The translations under genes and the position numbers were made by a program. The notes below the pieces were generated by a model. The model was given only the letters and a program-made list of their open reading frames with translations. It was not told where the DNA came from and did not search any database. Shown here in pieces: positions 1 through 11,060 of a stretch of DNA of 64,000 nucleotides. This DNA comes from Siphonodentalium dalli (lineage: Eukaryota; Mollusca; Scaphopoda; Gadilida; Siphonodentaliidae), in contig CP136068.1 in NCBI GenBank assembly GCA_032622095.1, positions 189,580,613 to 189,644,612 on the forward strand, written 5' to 3'. Each line of letters begins with the position of its first letter. Within the stretch, counting starts at the first letter, position 1.

Positions 1-9
1 TGACGTGAT

Positions 10-990
10 TTATAGTTTCAGGACATTCGCCGTCTGCTCACTAATAAAGCTGTCAGTACTGCCAGAGTCGATCAGTGCTGACACACTTTGTCCACATACT
101 ATAACGTCAATTGATGACTTTGCTAGACTCTGAGGACATGAAGTTGTTATCGAACAGAGCGTTTGAGTGAACATCGCAGCTGCCGTCTTCGATTGAAAGC
201 CCTTAGATAAACAGCCGTTCGAATAGTGTCCCTTCTTTGTACATTTATTGCACACAGCGTCTCGAGCGGGACAAAATTTACGAGCATGTAACTGTCCTCC
301 ACAGAAGAAAAACTTTCGCTTTGATGATGCAGCAGCGGACATAGCAAGTTCATTTTGATCAGATGCATTATCACCATGATCATTTGGTGAGCACGGTACC
401 ATTTCAGCAGCAGCCGAGAAAGTGTTGGACACAGATGTATACGATTCAGAGTTATTCTGGGCTAAATCTAGAGCTCTGGACTGGTCGAATGCTGAAGTGA
501 GATCCAGAGTCTTATTTTCCAATAGTCTCTGCCGAACCAATGGTGATTGTATGCCATTGATGAATGAGTCACGGACAAGCTCCTCCCTGTATTGTTCGGC
601 AGACACTGGTTTTAAGTTACAGTCTTTGCTTAGCTTCTTCAGCTCTTGCAGATATTCTGACAGGGATTCTCCAGATTGTTGTCGTCTTGTCGCAAGTAAA
701 TGTCTCGCAAATATCTCATTTGGAGTTTTAACATAAATCTGCGTCAGAGTTTGGATCGAGTCAGCAAAGTTAGGACAGTCCTCGATGTACTCAAAAACGT
801 TATGAGACACATAGTTCACCAGGGTTCGAAACTTATCAGGAGCTTTGTCACCGCACTCTGTGATGAAGTTGTTGAAGGTACGTAACCAATGCTTCCATTC
901 CCTTGCGGCTGTAGGAGAGTTCGGATCCAGATCCAATCGAGACGGTTTCAGCAGAGCGTCTATGATAACGATCGTGGTTGTCGATTTGAT
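10..990 (-). pseudogene. LTR retrotransposon Gag plus start of retropepsin, degenerate
   Basis: The frame is open on the minus strand from 990 down to a TAA at 10-12. No ATG lies at its head; the first plausible start is a TTG at 934-936, so the true start is lost or upstream. Counting from that TTG (308 residues), residues 1-160 look like a retrotransposon capsid. A double zinc knuckle follows. The second knuckle is intact (C229, C232, H237, C242). The first has lost its leading cysteine (F209 before C212, H217, C222). The aspartic protease signature DSG is at residues 290-292, inside ALIDSGSTDSFIS, and the frame stops about 16 residues later. This order fits a Ty3/Gypsy-type element running off the left edge. 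Missing start, broken knuckle and early stop suggest a dead copy. Family assignment is by motif only. Confidence 0.75.
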
Positions 991-1051
991 TTATGTTGAT
1001 TAAATTGTGGAGAGATAGACCTTCTAGATATTAGGCTTTAATCAACATAAA
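990..1051. repeat. 15 bp perfect hairpin upstream of gag
   Basis: TTTATGTTGATTAAA at 990-1004 is followed by its exact reverse complement at 1037-1051 with a 32-base loop. It lies directly upstream of the gag reading frame, where a leader or LTR edge would be expected. No LTR terminal TG/CA pair or primer binding site was recognised. Confidence 0.6.
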
Positions 1052-1400
1052 ACACAGGTATACATAGGGACCTGAAATAGAAGAAACCCAATGTTAAATA
1101 TCAGTCATATAACAGTTCTTGAATAAGGAAATATCATCTCAAGTAATACAAAAAATTTGCCAATATGTCAAGTGTGCTGCTAGTCGACAAAAATTCTGCC
1201 AAATTGAACAGTCTAATGAATACGAACCGACCGGAATATAAATATGATACGGAAACACCGGAATGCAATGAATAGACAACTCGTCATCAAGATATTGTCA
1301 TACAATTTTCAGGTAAATGTAACAAATAAAATATATGTATACTTGTCCCAGAAATGTATTAAATATTATTCTATAGTCAACGGGTGTTATCGCCGCCAAT
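1052..1400. other. Intergenic, nothing recognised
   Basis: AT-rich sequence between the gag frame and the MITE at 1,401. No LTR, gene or repeat could be supported. Confidence 0.4.
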
Positions 1401-1875
1401 GGGGTCATTGTCACGAGGGTCCGGTCACATTCGTAGCCAGCTTTTTAAATGGATCACAATTTAGCCAGCTTTTACATCGGCGATCACATTCGCAACCAGC
1501 TTTTCTAATTCCATGCTCTATATGGCGAGAAATATGATGTCATAGCGTTCGTGACTAAAATTTCGAGGTCATTCTCCAAACTGACTTCGTTTATCAACTT
1601 ATATTGGAATATAATTCGAGCATTCCAGCGACATTGGTCGGAAACCTCAGGTTATTAGATGAACTAATTTCAAAACAAAATTCATGTTGTGGTTCATCCA
1701 TCAACTCAGAAGAATAAAAATAAGATTAACCTGAACGTGTTCATTGCACGAGGCTCGCCTGAATATGAAAAGCTGGCTACAAAATTAATGTGATCGCCAT
1801 AGAAAAGCTGGCTATATTTGTGATCGATTTAAAAAGCTGGCTACGAATGTGATGATGCCTTGCGACAGTGACCCC
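1401..1875. mobile_element. TIR MITE built on a GTAGCCAGCTTTT word
   Basis: The ends are inverted: GGGGTCATTGTC at 1,401 against GGGGTCACTGTC read inward from 1,875. The similarity continues through a shared TCACATTCGTAGCCAGC stretch. The word (G/T)AGCCAGCTTTT recurs on both strands at about 1,433, 1,462, 1,494, 1,771, 1,804 and 1,832. GTTATCG occurs at 1,386-1,392 and 1,882-1,888, several bases outside the ends, and may be a target duplication that puts the true ends a few bases further out. No transposase is inside. Superfamily not assigned. Confidence 0.6.
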
Positions 1876-1888
1876 ATCAACGTTATCG

Positions 1889-4671
1889 GCCCATTTCGGC
1901 ATAGATATTTACACGACGTGTGATTAATGTTATCCAATTCACGTCCGATAATTGTGGTTACTTCGTGTATACGGAATCTGATCGTAGAACGTCACCTAAT
2001 AAATGAGTGGCTGTCAAATACTATTTTTTGGTATAATTATCATTTAACATCTGCTGTTGTTTTTGTATTTGTGTGTATTTTCATACATCATCGACTCAAA
2101 TTAATATATTTGTTGCATCTTTGCCTCCTTTAAATATATTAGAGAGCGTCTTATAAATGGTTGGATTTAGGTAGAGCCCCCTGTAAGTAAATGCAAGAAT
2201 GTCATTTCAACATAAAATGTGCAGAATCTCTGGACTGGAATATAGCTCTAACAGTAGAGGCTCCAGCCATGAACAATAAAGTCATATTTATATAGTGTGA
2301 ATGTGTTTTGATGCTCGTGATCATTTATTGTTTTTGTATTCATTATGTGGGGGAAACTGGAATGCAGCTTAATTACAAATAAGCTGGCCTTGCTGTAGTC
2401 GTAATACATATGTTGCTATAGCGTAAACAAATAACATTTTAACGTATTTTGTGTAAAGTACGGCTGTGAATTATACAGGAACAAAAATCCCAAAATCAGA
2501 ATGACGTCATTTAGACCATTTACATATTCTTTCTGCTATTGGTGATCAATATGGCTCTAAGTGCATTCATCCGGACAGCTTCGTGTACAAGGAGACGAGA
2601 GTAATCTGCCAATAAGATCATTCACTTGACCAGGCTGGACAATAAAGTTCAACATAATATATTGTCAATGCATGTTTTATATCACCAATTGATTATCATG
2701 TCATGTAGTATATGTTCTGTAATTTATTTATTTGTACAGGTGTATTGCCATGTCAGATTATAAACAAAACTAGTGGTTCGAGATGAGGAATAGTTCACTC
2801 GCTGCACTATTCCTCACCGAATACCAAGTGTTTGGCGTCAAAGACAAAGCATGCACTATCTATTATATTATTTCGAACCCTGGTGTAAATACTCAAAACA
2901 TTATGGATCTCATTTTGTCACATTTTATTTGCCATTAATGTTGGTGATCGGTCATAGATTTACATGTTGCGAAAATCTGTAGCTAACAAAGAAACATTTG
3001 CAAAATATGAATTATAGGTCATTATTTTATCTTCGAAGCAAAAGGGAAGTTTTACCGTTCACTGTAAAAAATAGGACTGTCAGCTTGCAAAACTAAACGG
3101 ACAAGCTGTTTATATACATTGGATAGATTCGACCAGACTTCAACTTGTAAGATCATTACAATTATTCAAAAACTCTAATAATATGGCGATATTGCAACAA
3201 GTAGAGTACACGGTATAGTTCCAGATTGGCCAATCCCGCAGCCAATCAGGATGCACACAGGTCACGAGGTATATAATATCATATTACAGCGAATACAGCG
3301 AATACAAGTCCGACACGCTAACCACCTTACCACGTAGCTCCAATATAGTTATCATGCAGTGTATTGAATAGGAATTAATGGGGACTGTTTGTGATGCTCA
3401 ATAATTCTGTTTAAGAGCAGTTTAATTGCATCCATGTACGACTAATATGGCGCAATTAATTTCACTTAATCGTAATTAAGTTACGTCCAATTGTTTAATA
3501 AACGTGAACACGGCCTTCCATGCAGAGCTATTTATAGCCCAGTGTATTCGCTGATAGCCATGGGGGAGTGGTTGTGTCTGTACTATTCAAATCAATCGGC
3601 AAGCTATTAATGTAATTCGCATTAGTATCAGTGCTGAATAATTCCTGCTCATTGTTGAGATATTATCTATGACCGATTATTTAACTTATTATCTGAACAT
3701 TTCCTGAACTACTTATCAATGAGAATTTATTAAATAAAGGGCAAAGTTTGAATATTACTGTTATTTCTCACTGTAATATGACCCGATATTGAAAAAATTG
3801 CGATACAGTACTGTTTCTATAGAGTAAGGCAATAGTATCGGACCAACCAAATTGACAAAAGAAATGGCTTTCAAAAGATGAATTATAAACTCATTTCTGT
3901 AATTTGACAAAACCCATAGTTATACAACTGTCAGACCTTGAACGTCACCACCACTAGACTCAATGCGCTTCCTGTGAGTTTGGAATGGCCGTTCGAGCTG
4001 ATGTCAAAGGCTGATTGACTGACAACACCGTAACATTCCTTGTTGGTAGCTGCACATTGATCAATTAGACCGACGATGGTAGAGCTGTTCATGGTGAAAA
4101 CGTTTACTGTGACCGCATTCATCGGTAATTCTTGCAGAGTCATAAATGGCCACCAAAGTGGAAAATATATGTTTTTTCACTGATATATTGTCGATCCATG
4201 CACTAGATGTGGAAAATCTGCCCATGAACTTCAATCCCAGTAGTTCTCCAAAGTCGTTCGAATTGGCATCAATTTTGTTTCTGCGTCCAAATTACCTCAG
4301 TATACCACTCAACCGCTTCCCTATCAGGCACACAACGTGATTTAACAGGTGCATGCTAGTCCAAGAGAGTCGATAATAGCTGGTTGTGGTATTCAACTAG
4401 AGGGTTAATAATTTAGCAGCTCATTTGTCTTGTCTACCAGTATGTAACAGAGGCGATGTATCGCCTTTTAACTGGATTTCATTTGTACGGCTGAGTGTAC
4501 GATATGAAATTACATGTTTGATTATTTCTGATTGTTTCAGTTAACACACTATTGAAGACTTTATACCAGTTAGTTCGTTGACTGGCGCGGGCCACAGCGA
4601 AAACACACATATTTTTGGAAATTACCTCCCAATTAGTTGAAAAGATGATAAGATGGTTTAATATAATGTCA
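1889..4671. other. Gene-poor stretch
   Basis: AT-rich sequence with one clear hairpin (2,784-2,816). Overlapping short open frames on both strands at about 3,930-4,340 have balanced composition but no recognisable family and no splice context, so they are not called. Nothing else could be supported. Confidence 0.4.
2784..2816. repeat. 11 bp perfect hairpin
   Basis: TGAGGAATAGT at 2,784-2,794 pairs exactly with ACTATTCCTCA at 2,806-2,816 across an 11-base loop. No flanking context says what it does. Confidence 0.6.
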
Positions 4672-5052
4672 TCAGTTGCAGGTTGCTGACTCTGTCATAA
4701 TAAGCGTATTACACGCTACGTTTCGGCTCGTTACCTGTGGTGGTTGTTGGCGCGGTGGCGGATTGAGCGGCTGTTGTTGAGGAGACGACGGCATGTGTTG
4801 CCGTGGCAGTCGTTGGTGTGGCGGTTGCTGTTGTTGATCGTTGTTGTTGTTGCGATGGTTGAAGTTATGCTGGCTCCTGTTGTCATCATTGTGTTGTGGT
4901 TGTTGTGTCACTGCTGTTGTCGCTGCTCGTACGTGCCAAACCGAGAATGAACCCTTTAATGACAGGAGCTGCGCTGGTGAAGCATTACGTACAATGTGCC
5001 ATTGCAGTATATGTTGTATACGAGACTCACATAGGGAGCGTCGAATATGCAT
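4672..5052 (-). CDS. Low-complexity Gln/Asn/Pro-rich open frame, uncertain
   Basis: A 126-residue minus-strand frame opens with ATG at 5,052. Its middle (about residues 45-110) is Q, N, H and P rich, encoded by CAA/CAG/CCA-rich DNA. At about 4,737 the minus strand reads CCACAG followed by GTAACG, a plausible splice donor, so only the upstream part might be an exon. No domain, signal peptide or membrane segment was seen. The same DNA could equally be an imperfect trinucleotide repeat that happens to be open; the plus strand is also partly open. Not recognised. Confidence 0.22.
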   Translation of the reverse strand: MHIRRSLCESRIQHILQWHIVRNASPAQLLSLKGSFSVWHVRAATTAVTQQPQHNDDNRSQHNFNHRNNNNDQQQQPPHQRLPRQHMPSSPQQQPLNPPPRQQPPQVTSRNVACNTLIMTESATCN

Positions 5053-5061
5053 TGTGAAATT

Positions 5062-5170
5062 GTAGCGAAACCTTCTTTTGGGATTCTGGACATATTTTAG
5101 AAAGGAACTGGACAGACATTTGAAACGGAACTGAAAGGGATCTATGGAATACTATTTGGGCCACTTCCTA
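5062..5170 (+). repeat. Fragment of interspersed family A
   Basis: The sequence around TTCTTTTGGGATTCTGGACA followed by a GAAACGGAACTGA segment recurs at 8,320-8,560 and 52,810-52,900. It is the shortest of three diverged copies in the window. Confidence 0.6.
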
Positions 5171-5179
5171 AACATGCAC

Positions 5180-5300
5180 CGTTAGTAGCGCGGCGAAAAC
5201 GCCAAAATGTTTTGGCGCGCCGAAAGGTGCGCCCAATGGCGCATGTTTTGGCTCTTGTGGCGCACATTTTGAAGCGCCAAAATGTGAACGGTTAGTCAGT
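5180..5300. repeat. Cluster of GGCGC palindromic words
   Basis: About 110 bp packed with TTGGCGC/GCGCCAA words on both strands in otherwise AT-rich DNA. GTTAGT sits on both sides (about 5,181 and 5,293) and may be a target duplication. Probably a very small foldback MITE. Confidence 0.45.
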
Positions 5301-5519
5301 TTCTGGCATGCGCAACGATGTGTATTCTAATAGTAAGGGAGCAACAGACCTGTCTGCCCTATGTCAAATTGTAAACATCCGATATAGATGTCGCTAGCTT
5401 CTCACTACTTATAGCACATACAGTCTGCTCAATAAAATAAAATAGTAGGGTCAACCTAGAACAACTGTTGGATTAAATTGTTTTTTTTTATACCATTTTG
5501 AAGAGGAAGATATCTTCTA

Positions 5520-8067
5520 CACAGTTAGAAAAAATACCGTCGCTTTAACGGTCTGAGACCGCGCAACATCGCTGCCAACATTTGACCGTTAAACATACGG
5601 TCAGAACGTAGCATGTTCCACGGTATAAAACCGTTTTAGTAACTGGAAGACCGTAACCAGTAACTGTCAGACCGTTGTATTTTTCACGGTTCCGCACCGT
5701 TTAATTAATATCAAGACCGTAACTAATAAAGGTCAGACCAATGGTATTTTTCATGGGTCAACACCGTTTTTTTGCTCTTAATTTGCTAATTTACCATAGA
5801 ATTAGCCAGGTTCCCATGGTGACAATATGATTTCCCGGTAGGCATTACGATTCATATGTTTTTGAATGTTCGAAACTAGTATTATTCGTTACTGAAAAAT
5901 ACATCTTAGTACTTATGTTACGATCATAGTTTTGATGAAATGTAAATCCTCAATGCATAAAGTGATAGCTATCACTTATACTTATGAAACTTTGCAGTTT
6001 GCAGAGGATCAAGCTTGTTATCTGCCTCGTAGAATTTAATCCGGAAAAGGCTGCGCACGTGTAATGTGTTGGCCTTTCACTAACTACTGTATAAATATGG
6101 CTGTAAATAAAAAAAACTAGTAATACTAGTAATAGCTGATAAGCCAACCCAATAAAACCCATCACTATTCAGTTATGAGTAATACTAATTTTAACCATTC
6201 TAAAACATGAAAATAAGGCGTGAAATTGTCCCTGATCTTGTAAACACAGTTTTTGTTTTAACAGGTGAATCCGTTCATCATGACAATACAGTACCAGTCA
6301 GAGGAAGTGGTAGTTTTAGGCGCACCTTTATTGCGATATTGAGCGTGCTTAATTTAGAAAAAGGCGTGATTATAGCACAATACCAAAAATCTGTCGCGCT
6401 TACTATTGCAATATTGAATGCAAAATATTGCGATACTAAGCGCGTTAAATTTCATACAGACCCGATAGTGTTATATTTATATTAGATAAATACTGTGCAT
6501 ATAGTGTACACATAGTGTACATATAGAATTTACAACTATAACTATATACATATCTAAAACATTGTCCCTATTTATACAATAAACAATATAGAAGAAGCAA
6601 TAATTTGATTTAAATGTCACAATTTTGAGCGCAAGATGTCGCAATATTAAGCGCAAAATATTGAGATATTAAGCGCAAAATATTTCGATAATATCACAAT
6701 CGACATGCTTATAAGCGTTTCCACTTGCAATATTATTGCGATATTGGGAGCGAAAATAGCGCGCTTAATATACCACTTCTTTTGACTGGTACTGTATATC
6801 AATAACAGCTAGTTGTGATTGGAACCTTCAAGACAACAGCAGATGCCATAATAACTGTGCGCGATGACTTGGCGACAATGTTCTCCTGTAGTCGCACATT
6901 TTCCATGAAATTTTAAAGCATGATGCATCAAACTGTAAACTGGTATCACGACACTGACTTAGTATCAATATCAGTGAGTCAGCCAAAGAGAGTTTGATAA
7001 GAACATCCAACCAATAGTGTACTCCCTGTAAATTGTCGTATTAACTTGACGATAATATGGCGAATGATGACAATGTCTCATATCCACACGTTTCAATGAA
7101 AATTGATGAACACCGGATACATTTGTCCGTGTAATTGTAAAGTTGGAATTGTAGATATGTGATCATCCGTCACTGCGCGGCGTCTGTTCATTGTTTACGG
7201 TGTTGTTGTTGACACTGAAGCTCTTGTGAATTACACTGGTGCGTACAGTACATGTACATGTATATCCTCTCTTGTAAATGTACATGCATGTGCTTTGAAA
7301 CAATCAGATTCAGAACACTGTCAACTGGATTGTCAACATTCTAATAGTAACAGATGCTCGTTGAGTCGTTTTTGTTATTATTGTCACTATTGGTTGACAT
7401 CGAAGCTTGTGTTAATTGTACCTGTATCCTCTTGTGTCAGTAAATGTGCCAGTGTTTTGATACTAAGTCACAACTCTGCAATTTCAACATCAGCACTGCG
7501 TCGAATGAAGTCGAACCCGGGCGGCGGGTCATGCCATGATTGACATGAATCTCTACTCTCGAATTTAGTGGAAATTGTCAATGATTAAGCCGGTATTCGC
7601 AGAATTGAAACTTGTCCGGTTATCAAAGGAACCGAAATCAGACCGTCTTAACATCTGTCCACAATCGAAAAGGTAACAGTTTCCCAAAAAACAATAGTTT
7701 GCTATCAACGATAAATCATAAAATGGCGAAGAAATGAGCTGAGTGCTAAATCGGGAACTTAATCCCGGAATGAGAATTACGTACCGGACTCATGATAATT
7801 CGTACGGACCCGCATAACACAGAACGAATGCCGCATTAATAATACATATTAAATATCAGCTGAGTATGATTCAGTCATACTGTATGGAGTCATTGCCGTA
7901 TATAATATGGTCGCCGATAAATATACTATTGAAGTTTGACGGCATGACTTTGAATCACGAAAATATTTAAATTAGACAATTTTCATGGGCACATAAAATA
8001 ACGGTATGGGACCGCCAAACTGATGAAACGGTATGGGACCGTCGATTATGACGGCAAGAAACCAGTG
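5520..8067. mobile_element. CAC...GTG TIR element with subterminal ACCGT clusters
   Basis: The left end reads TA then CACAGTTAGAAAAAATACCG; the right end reads inward as TA then CACTGGTTTCTTGCCGTC. Dense ACCGT/ACGGT words on both strands fill 5,536-5,770 and recur at 7,998-8,056 just inside the right end. Subterminal repeats of one short word in both orientations are typical of CMC/EnSpm-type elements, so that class is suggested. The perfect TIR part is short and a TA duplication is weak evidence. The interior has no transposase and carries a nested Tc1-type MITE and unrecognised sequence. Confidence 0.4.
6289..6794. mobile_element. Tc1/mariner-type MITE, TA target
   Basis: The left end CAGTACCAGTCA at 6,289 and the right end TGACTGGTACTG ending at 6,794 are inverted copies, each flanked by TA (6,287-6,288 and 6,795-6,796). 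The similarity extends inward to GAAGTGGTA. CAGT... ends with a TA duplication are diagnostic of Tc1/mariner elements. The 506 bp body has no transposase but repeats a GCGATATTGAGCGC-like word many times on both strands. Confidence 0.75.
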
Positions 8068-8089
8068 TATAACATATCCAAAATCCGCT

Positions 8090-8570
8090 AAAATCCACTT
8101 TGAGCATTTTTTGTAATTCAAGATGGCGTCCAAGATGGCTGCCATTTTCCGTTAAGTTCCATTAACGTTTCCATTATTCTCTGCTGTTCCGAAAAGATAG
8201 CAAATTGTGACTCACTTGGTTATTAAACATGCTACTTAATCAACTGACAACTAAATGTTATATTATGGGTGTCCCAGTACCTTATGATGCATGACAAATC
8301 ATTTTAAGGGATGCAGTATGGATTTTGCCGAAAACTTCTTTTGGGATTCTATATAGAGTTTAATCCCGGGAACGGGAATTTTCCGGTTCCCGGGTCCCAT
8401 ATTCATTCCCGGTTCCCGGTTCTGAAGGGGTTTCATTCCCGGTTTCTCTGTTTTCAATTCCCGGGCATATATTAAACTCTAATTCTATACCATGTTTTTG
8501 AATGGAAATGTGCAGAACGTTGAAACGGAACTGAGAGAGATCATATTATGTGGCTACTCTGGCATATTAG
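8090..8570 (+). repeat. Copy of interspersed family A, interrupted by a MITE
   Basis: Segments beginning AAGATGGC, then GATAGCAAATTGTGACTCAC, then a CTTTTGGGATTCT block and a GAAACGGAACTGA block match 52,660-52,900 in order. The 128 bp hAT-type MITE at 8,354-8,481 lies inside it and is absent from the 5,062 and 52,820 copies. Confidence 0.7.
8354..8481. mobile_element. 128 bp hAT-type MITE with 8 bp target duplication
   Basis: TAGAGTTTAAT at the left end is inverted at the right end as ATTAAACTCTA. ATTCTATA flanks it exactly on both sides (8,346-8,353 and 8,482-8,489). An 8 bp duplication with a TAGnG end fits the hAT superfamily. The interior is almost only CCCGGGAA/TTCCCGGG words. The paralogous empty site at about 52,825 lacks the insert, which confirms the boundaries. 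Confidence 0.85.
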
Positions 8571-9249
8571 CATCAAAATTGATTAACTTATAAACTATTA
8601 TCAGGAAAACAGTTTCCTTCATATTGCATATAAACGCTATTAAGGTGGAGTATATTCTTATATTACCTCTCTAACGATTAACATATCCTTGAGTTACAGC
8701 GATAGGACAGCGATAGTCACCCAAAGGTACACCAGTACAACGCGCACATGACAATGCAGTCACTCCATACATACATGATCACCACACAAATTACCATGTT
8801 CCCGTTACGCAAAGCAGCACATAGATAGGTATATGAGTTTAATCAGTCTGACAATACACATATAATGTATACAATGTAGCGGACCGGCAACCTGAGTAGC
8901 AGAGGTGATGCTCTATAGATATATATACTCCAGATGGAACTGAGTAAGCATAATTTGTCAGTGAATCTTGGTGTTTTATATATTATTTGGTGTGCATATT
9001 AAATGAGATACTTTGGTAATACACATCAGGATTGGTTCTTCTGTTATGGTAGTGCCCCACAACCATATTTGGAGGCGGTGCTACATTGTATGATAATCGG
9101 TGCTCGCGATTGGACGTGAGGTCTTTGGAGGACCGAGCGTCTGTTATTCAGGTCTATTTTCCACGATTTAGCTGATATAATTACTGTTATTGGTCCTTGA
9201 ATCAAGTGGTGTGAATCTAACGAGGGTTCTAGTAGATGTATAGGTAATT
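8571..9249. other. Gene-poor stretch
   Basis: AT-rich sequence. A stretch near 8,730-8,820 resembles the inverted minisatellite remnants at 59,800-59,940; nothing else was recognised. Confidence 0.4.
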
Positions 9250-9380
9250 ACATTACATGCCACTCGCGTTATACACATACACCTCACACATTATCATACA
9301 GCCACACTTGGGTATACCCATATACAAAATAGCCGTGAGTAACAATACAGGCACACCAGGTATACTCCTACACAGTAACA
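9250..9380 (-). repeat. Remnant of the minisatellite family seen at 59,590-59,943
   Basis: Sequence around ATACAGCCACACTTGGGTAT and CAATACAGGCACACC closely matches 59,818-59,900 in the same orientation. It therefore derives from the composite element family of the right end of the window. Confidence 0.65.
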
Positions 9381-9406
9381 TAACAGTAAAATAACATAAT
9401 GTTTGG

Positions 9407-9600
9407 ATCCAGTCATTTGATATTCGTTTAGTACCACATCTCAGACACTTCTTTAGCAGTATTTTGGAACCGAAACCTGCCCTACTTTTTACACTAAGGG
9501 CCATGACAATAATATGAAATCATTTATGGACCCAGCCATTTGATATTCGTTTAGAACCACATCTCAGACAGTTCTTTATCAGTATTGAGCCACATACAGA
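9407..9600. repeat. Two-copy tandem repeat, ~122 bp period
   Basis: CCATTTGATATTCGTTTAG-type sequence followed by ACCACATCTCAGACA occurs at about 9,413 and 9,537, with diverged spacers. Confidence 0.7.
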
Positions 9601-10689
9601 GTGACTAGAATAGAGTAGGCCAAGTTTCTCCTGCCATTTATCGATGCAACGCAAAACGACCAGGTCGTAATTGCACCTATATTTCATAAAAGCGGAGCTA
9701 CACAACTTTATTATAATTAGAAGCATTGACTTACCTGGCAGAACACCGGACACAATCATTGGGTCCCAAATACCGTGTTCAATGTATTATTTATTATGGC
9801 TTCAATGCGCCTTTCTGTGTCATATATAATGTCCATAGAAAGGTAGTTCAGGTCTTGCTCGACCTAATTGGATACCGGAAATAATTGAAAATTGAATATT
9901 ATTAGTTGTATGTTACTACAACAAGTTTTATGTAGTGCCATGAGTAGAACATATAGTATAATCAATATTGATTTTATTTCGAAATATCTGTTATAATGCA
10001 GACACTCAATTTGAGACAGTTTACGGTTCGAGGAAATGTTTGGAGTGTAGCAAGGGCAGAACTCTACCTCTACCTGAGATCGCCTGAAATGTTAACGACA
10101 GCCTATTCTAAAAATAGTAATGAAAAATGTTCCAATTAATTATCGCATTGTCTCAAAAAAATATCTATACAAAAATCAATATTAATTGACAGAAGCGTTC
10201 CCAGATGGTGTCTTCGACTCAACTTTATTATTATTTGATAACCCAGAAACTATACAAAACGTATTTCGGAAGATAAAAACCATCCTTAAAACTTAGAATA
10301 TCATGGGACACGCACTGTATACCAGTTCAGTACAGGTACATTTTCATTGTGTTTACACTAAACAGAAATGTATGTGGTGTCAACAGGTACTAATGTGATC
10401 CAGGCATGGGGTCACTGTCAACATATCAGGGCGACACAACAGAGCACATCTGGTGCAATTACATTGAAGTTCACCAGAGGGTCCCGGTCTATACTCCCAG
10501 GGAAAATTTGGTAGAAAAACAGGATTTAATTTGGATATGGTTTTGGCTGTCATGTTGGAAGCGGACTAGACTACGGAAATTTTGAAGAAAAAATAGGTTC
10601 AATTTGGTGCTCTTTGGACGATTTTGGCAGTCAGAATGTGAGCGGAGTAGATTCAAAATGTCTCCGTACACTCTTAAACTTTTTTTTTT
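9601..10689. other. Gene-poor stretch
   Basis: No gene recognised. Around 10,520-10,665 two diverged ~85 bp segments (AGGATTTAATTTGG... and AGGTTCAATTTGG...) repeat in tandem. Confidence 0.4.
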
Positions 10690-11060
10690 TTTTTTAAACC
10701 AAATTTGGTTTTGAACTTTGTCCCATATATGTAACCAAATTAGGTTTTGATCTAAACCAAATACCAAGCGCCAACTGGTTTTAATCAAAACCCAAGTTGG
10801 TTTTATATAAAATAAATTTTTGGTTTTGATCAAAACCAAGTTTTGGTTTTGATAAAAACCAAATTGTATGAGTATTTGGTTTTGATCAAAACCAAAATTG
10901 CTTTTTAAGGTTTGTCCCATATATGTAACCAAATTAGGTTTTGATAAAAACCAAATACCAAGCGCCAACTGGTTTTGATCAAAACCCAAACTGGTTTTAT
11001 ATATGAAACCAATTTTGGTTTTGATAAACCAATTTTGGTTTTGACCAAAAAGTTCCTTTT
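10690..11060. repeat. GGTTTTGATCAAAACC palindrome array
   Basis: The palindrome GGTTTTGATCAAAACC and single-base variants occur many times. A longer ~185 bp unit starting TGTCCCATATATGTAACC is present twice (about 10,719 and 10,912). A TACACTCTTAAAC motif followed by a T-run precedes it at 10,667, similar to the ends of the elements at 5,520 and 18,493. Probably the subterminal region of a TIR element whose other end was not located. Confidence 0.6.

Noticed and set aside
3931-4340. Head-to-head short frames on both strands
   Set aside because: Balanced composition but overlapping alternative frames, no family and no splice or promoter evidence.
4744-5065. Plus-strand leucine/valine-rich frames
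   Set aside because: Shadows of the CAA/CAG-rich minus strand; they look membrane-like only because GTT/TTG repeats encode V and L.
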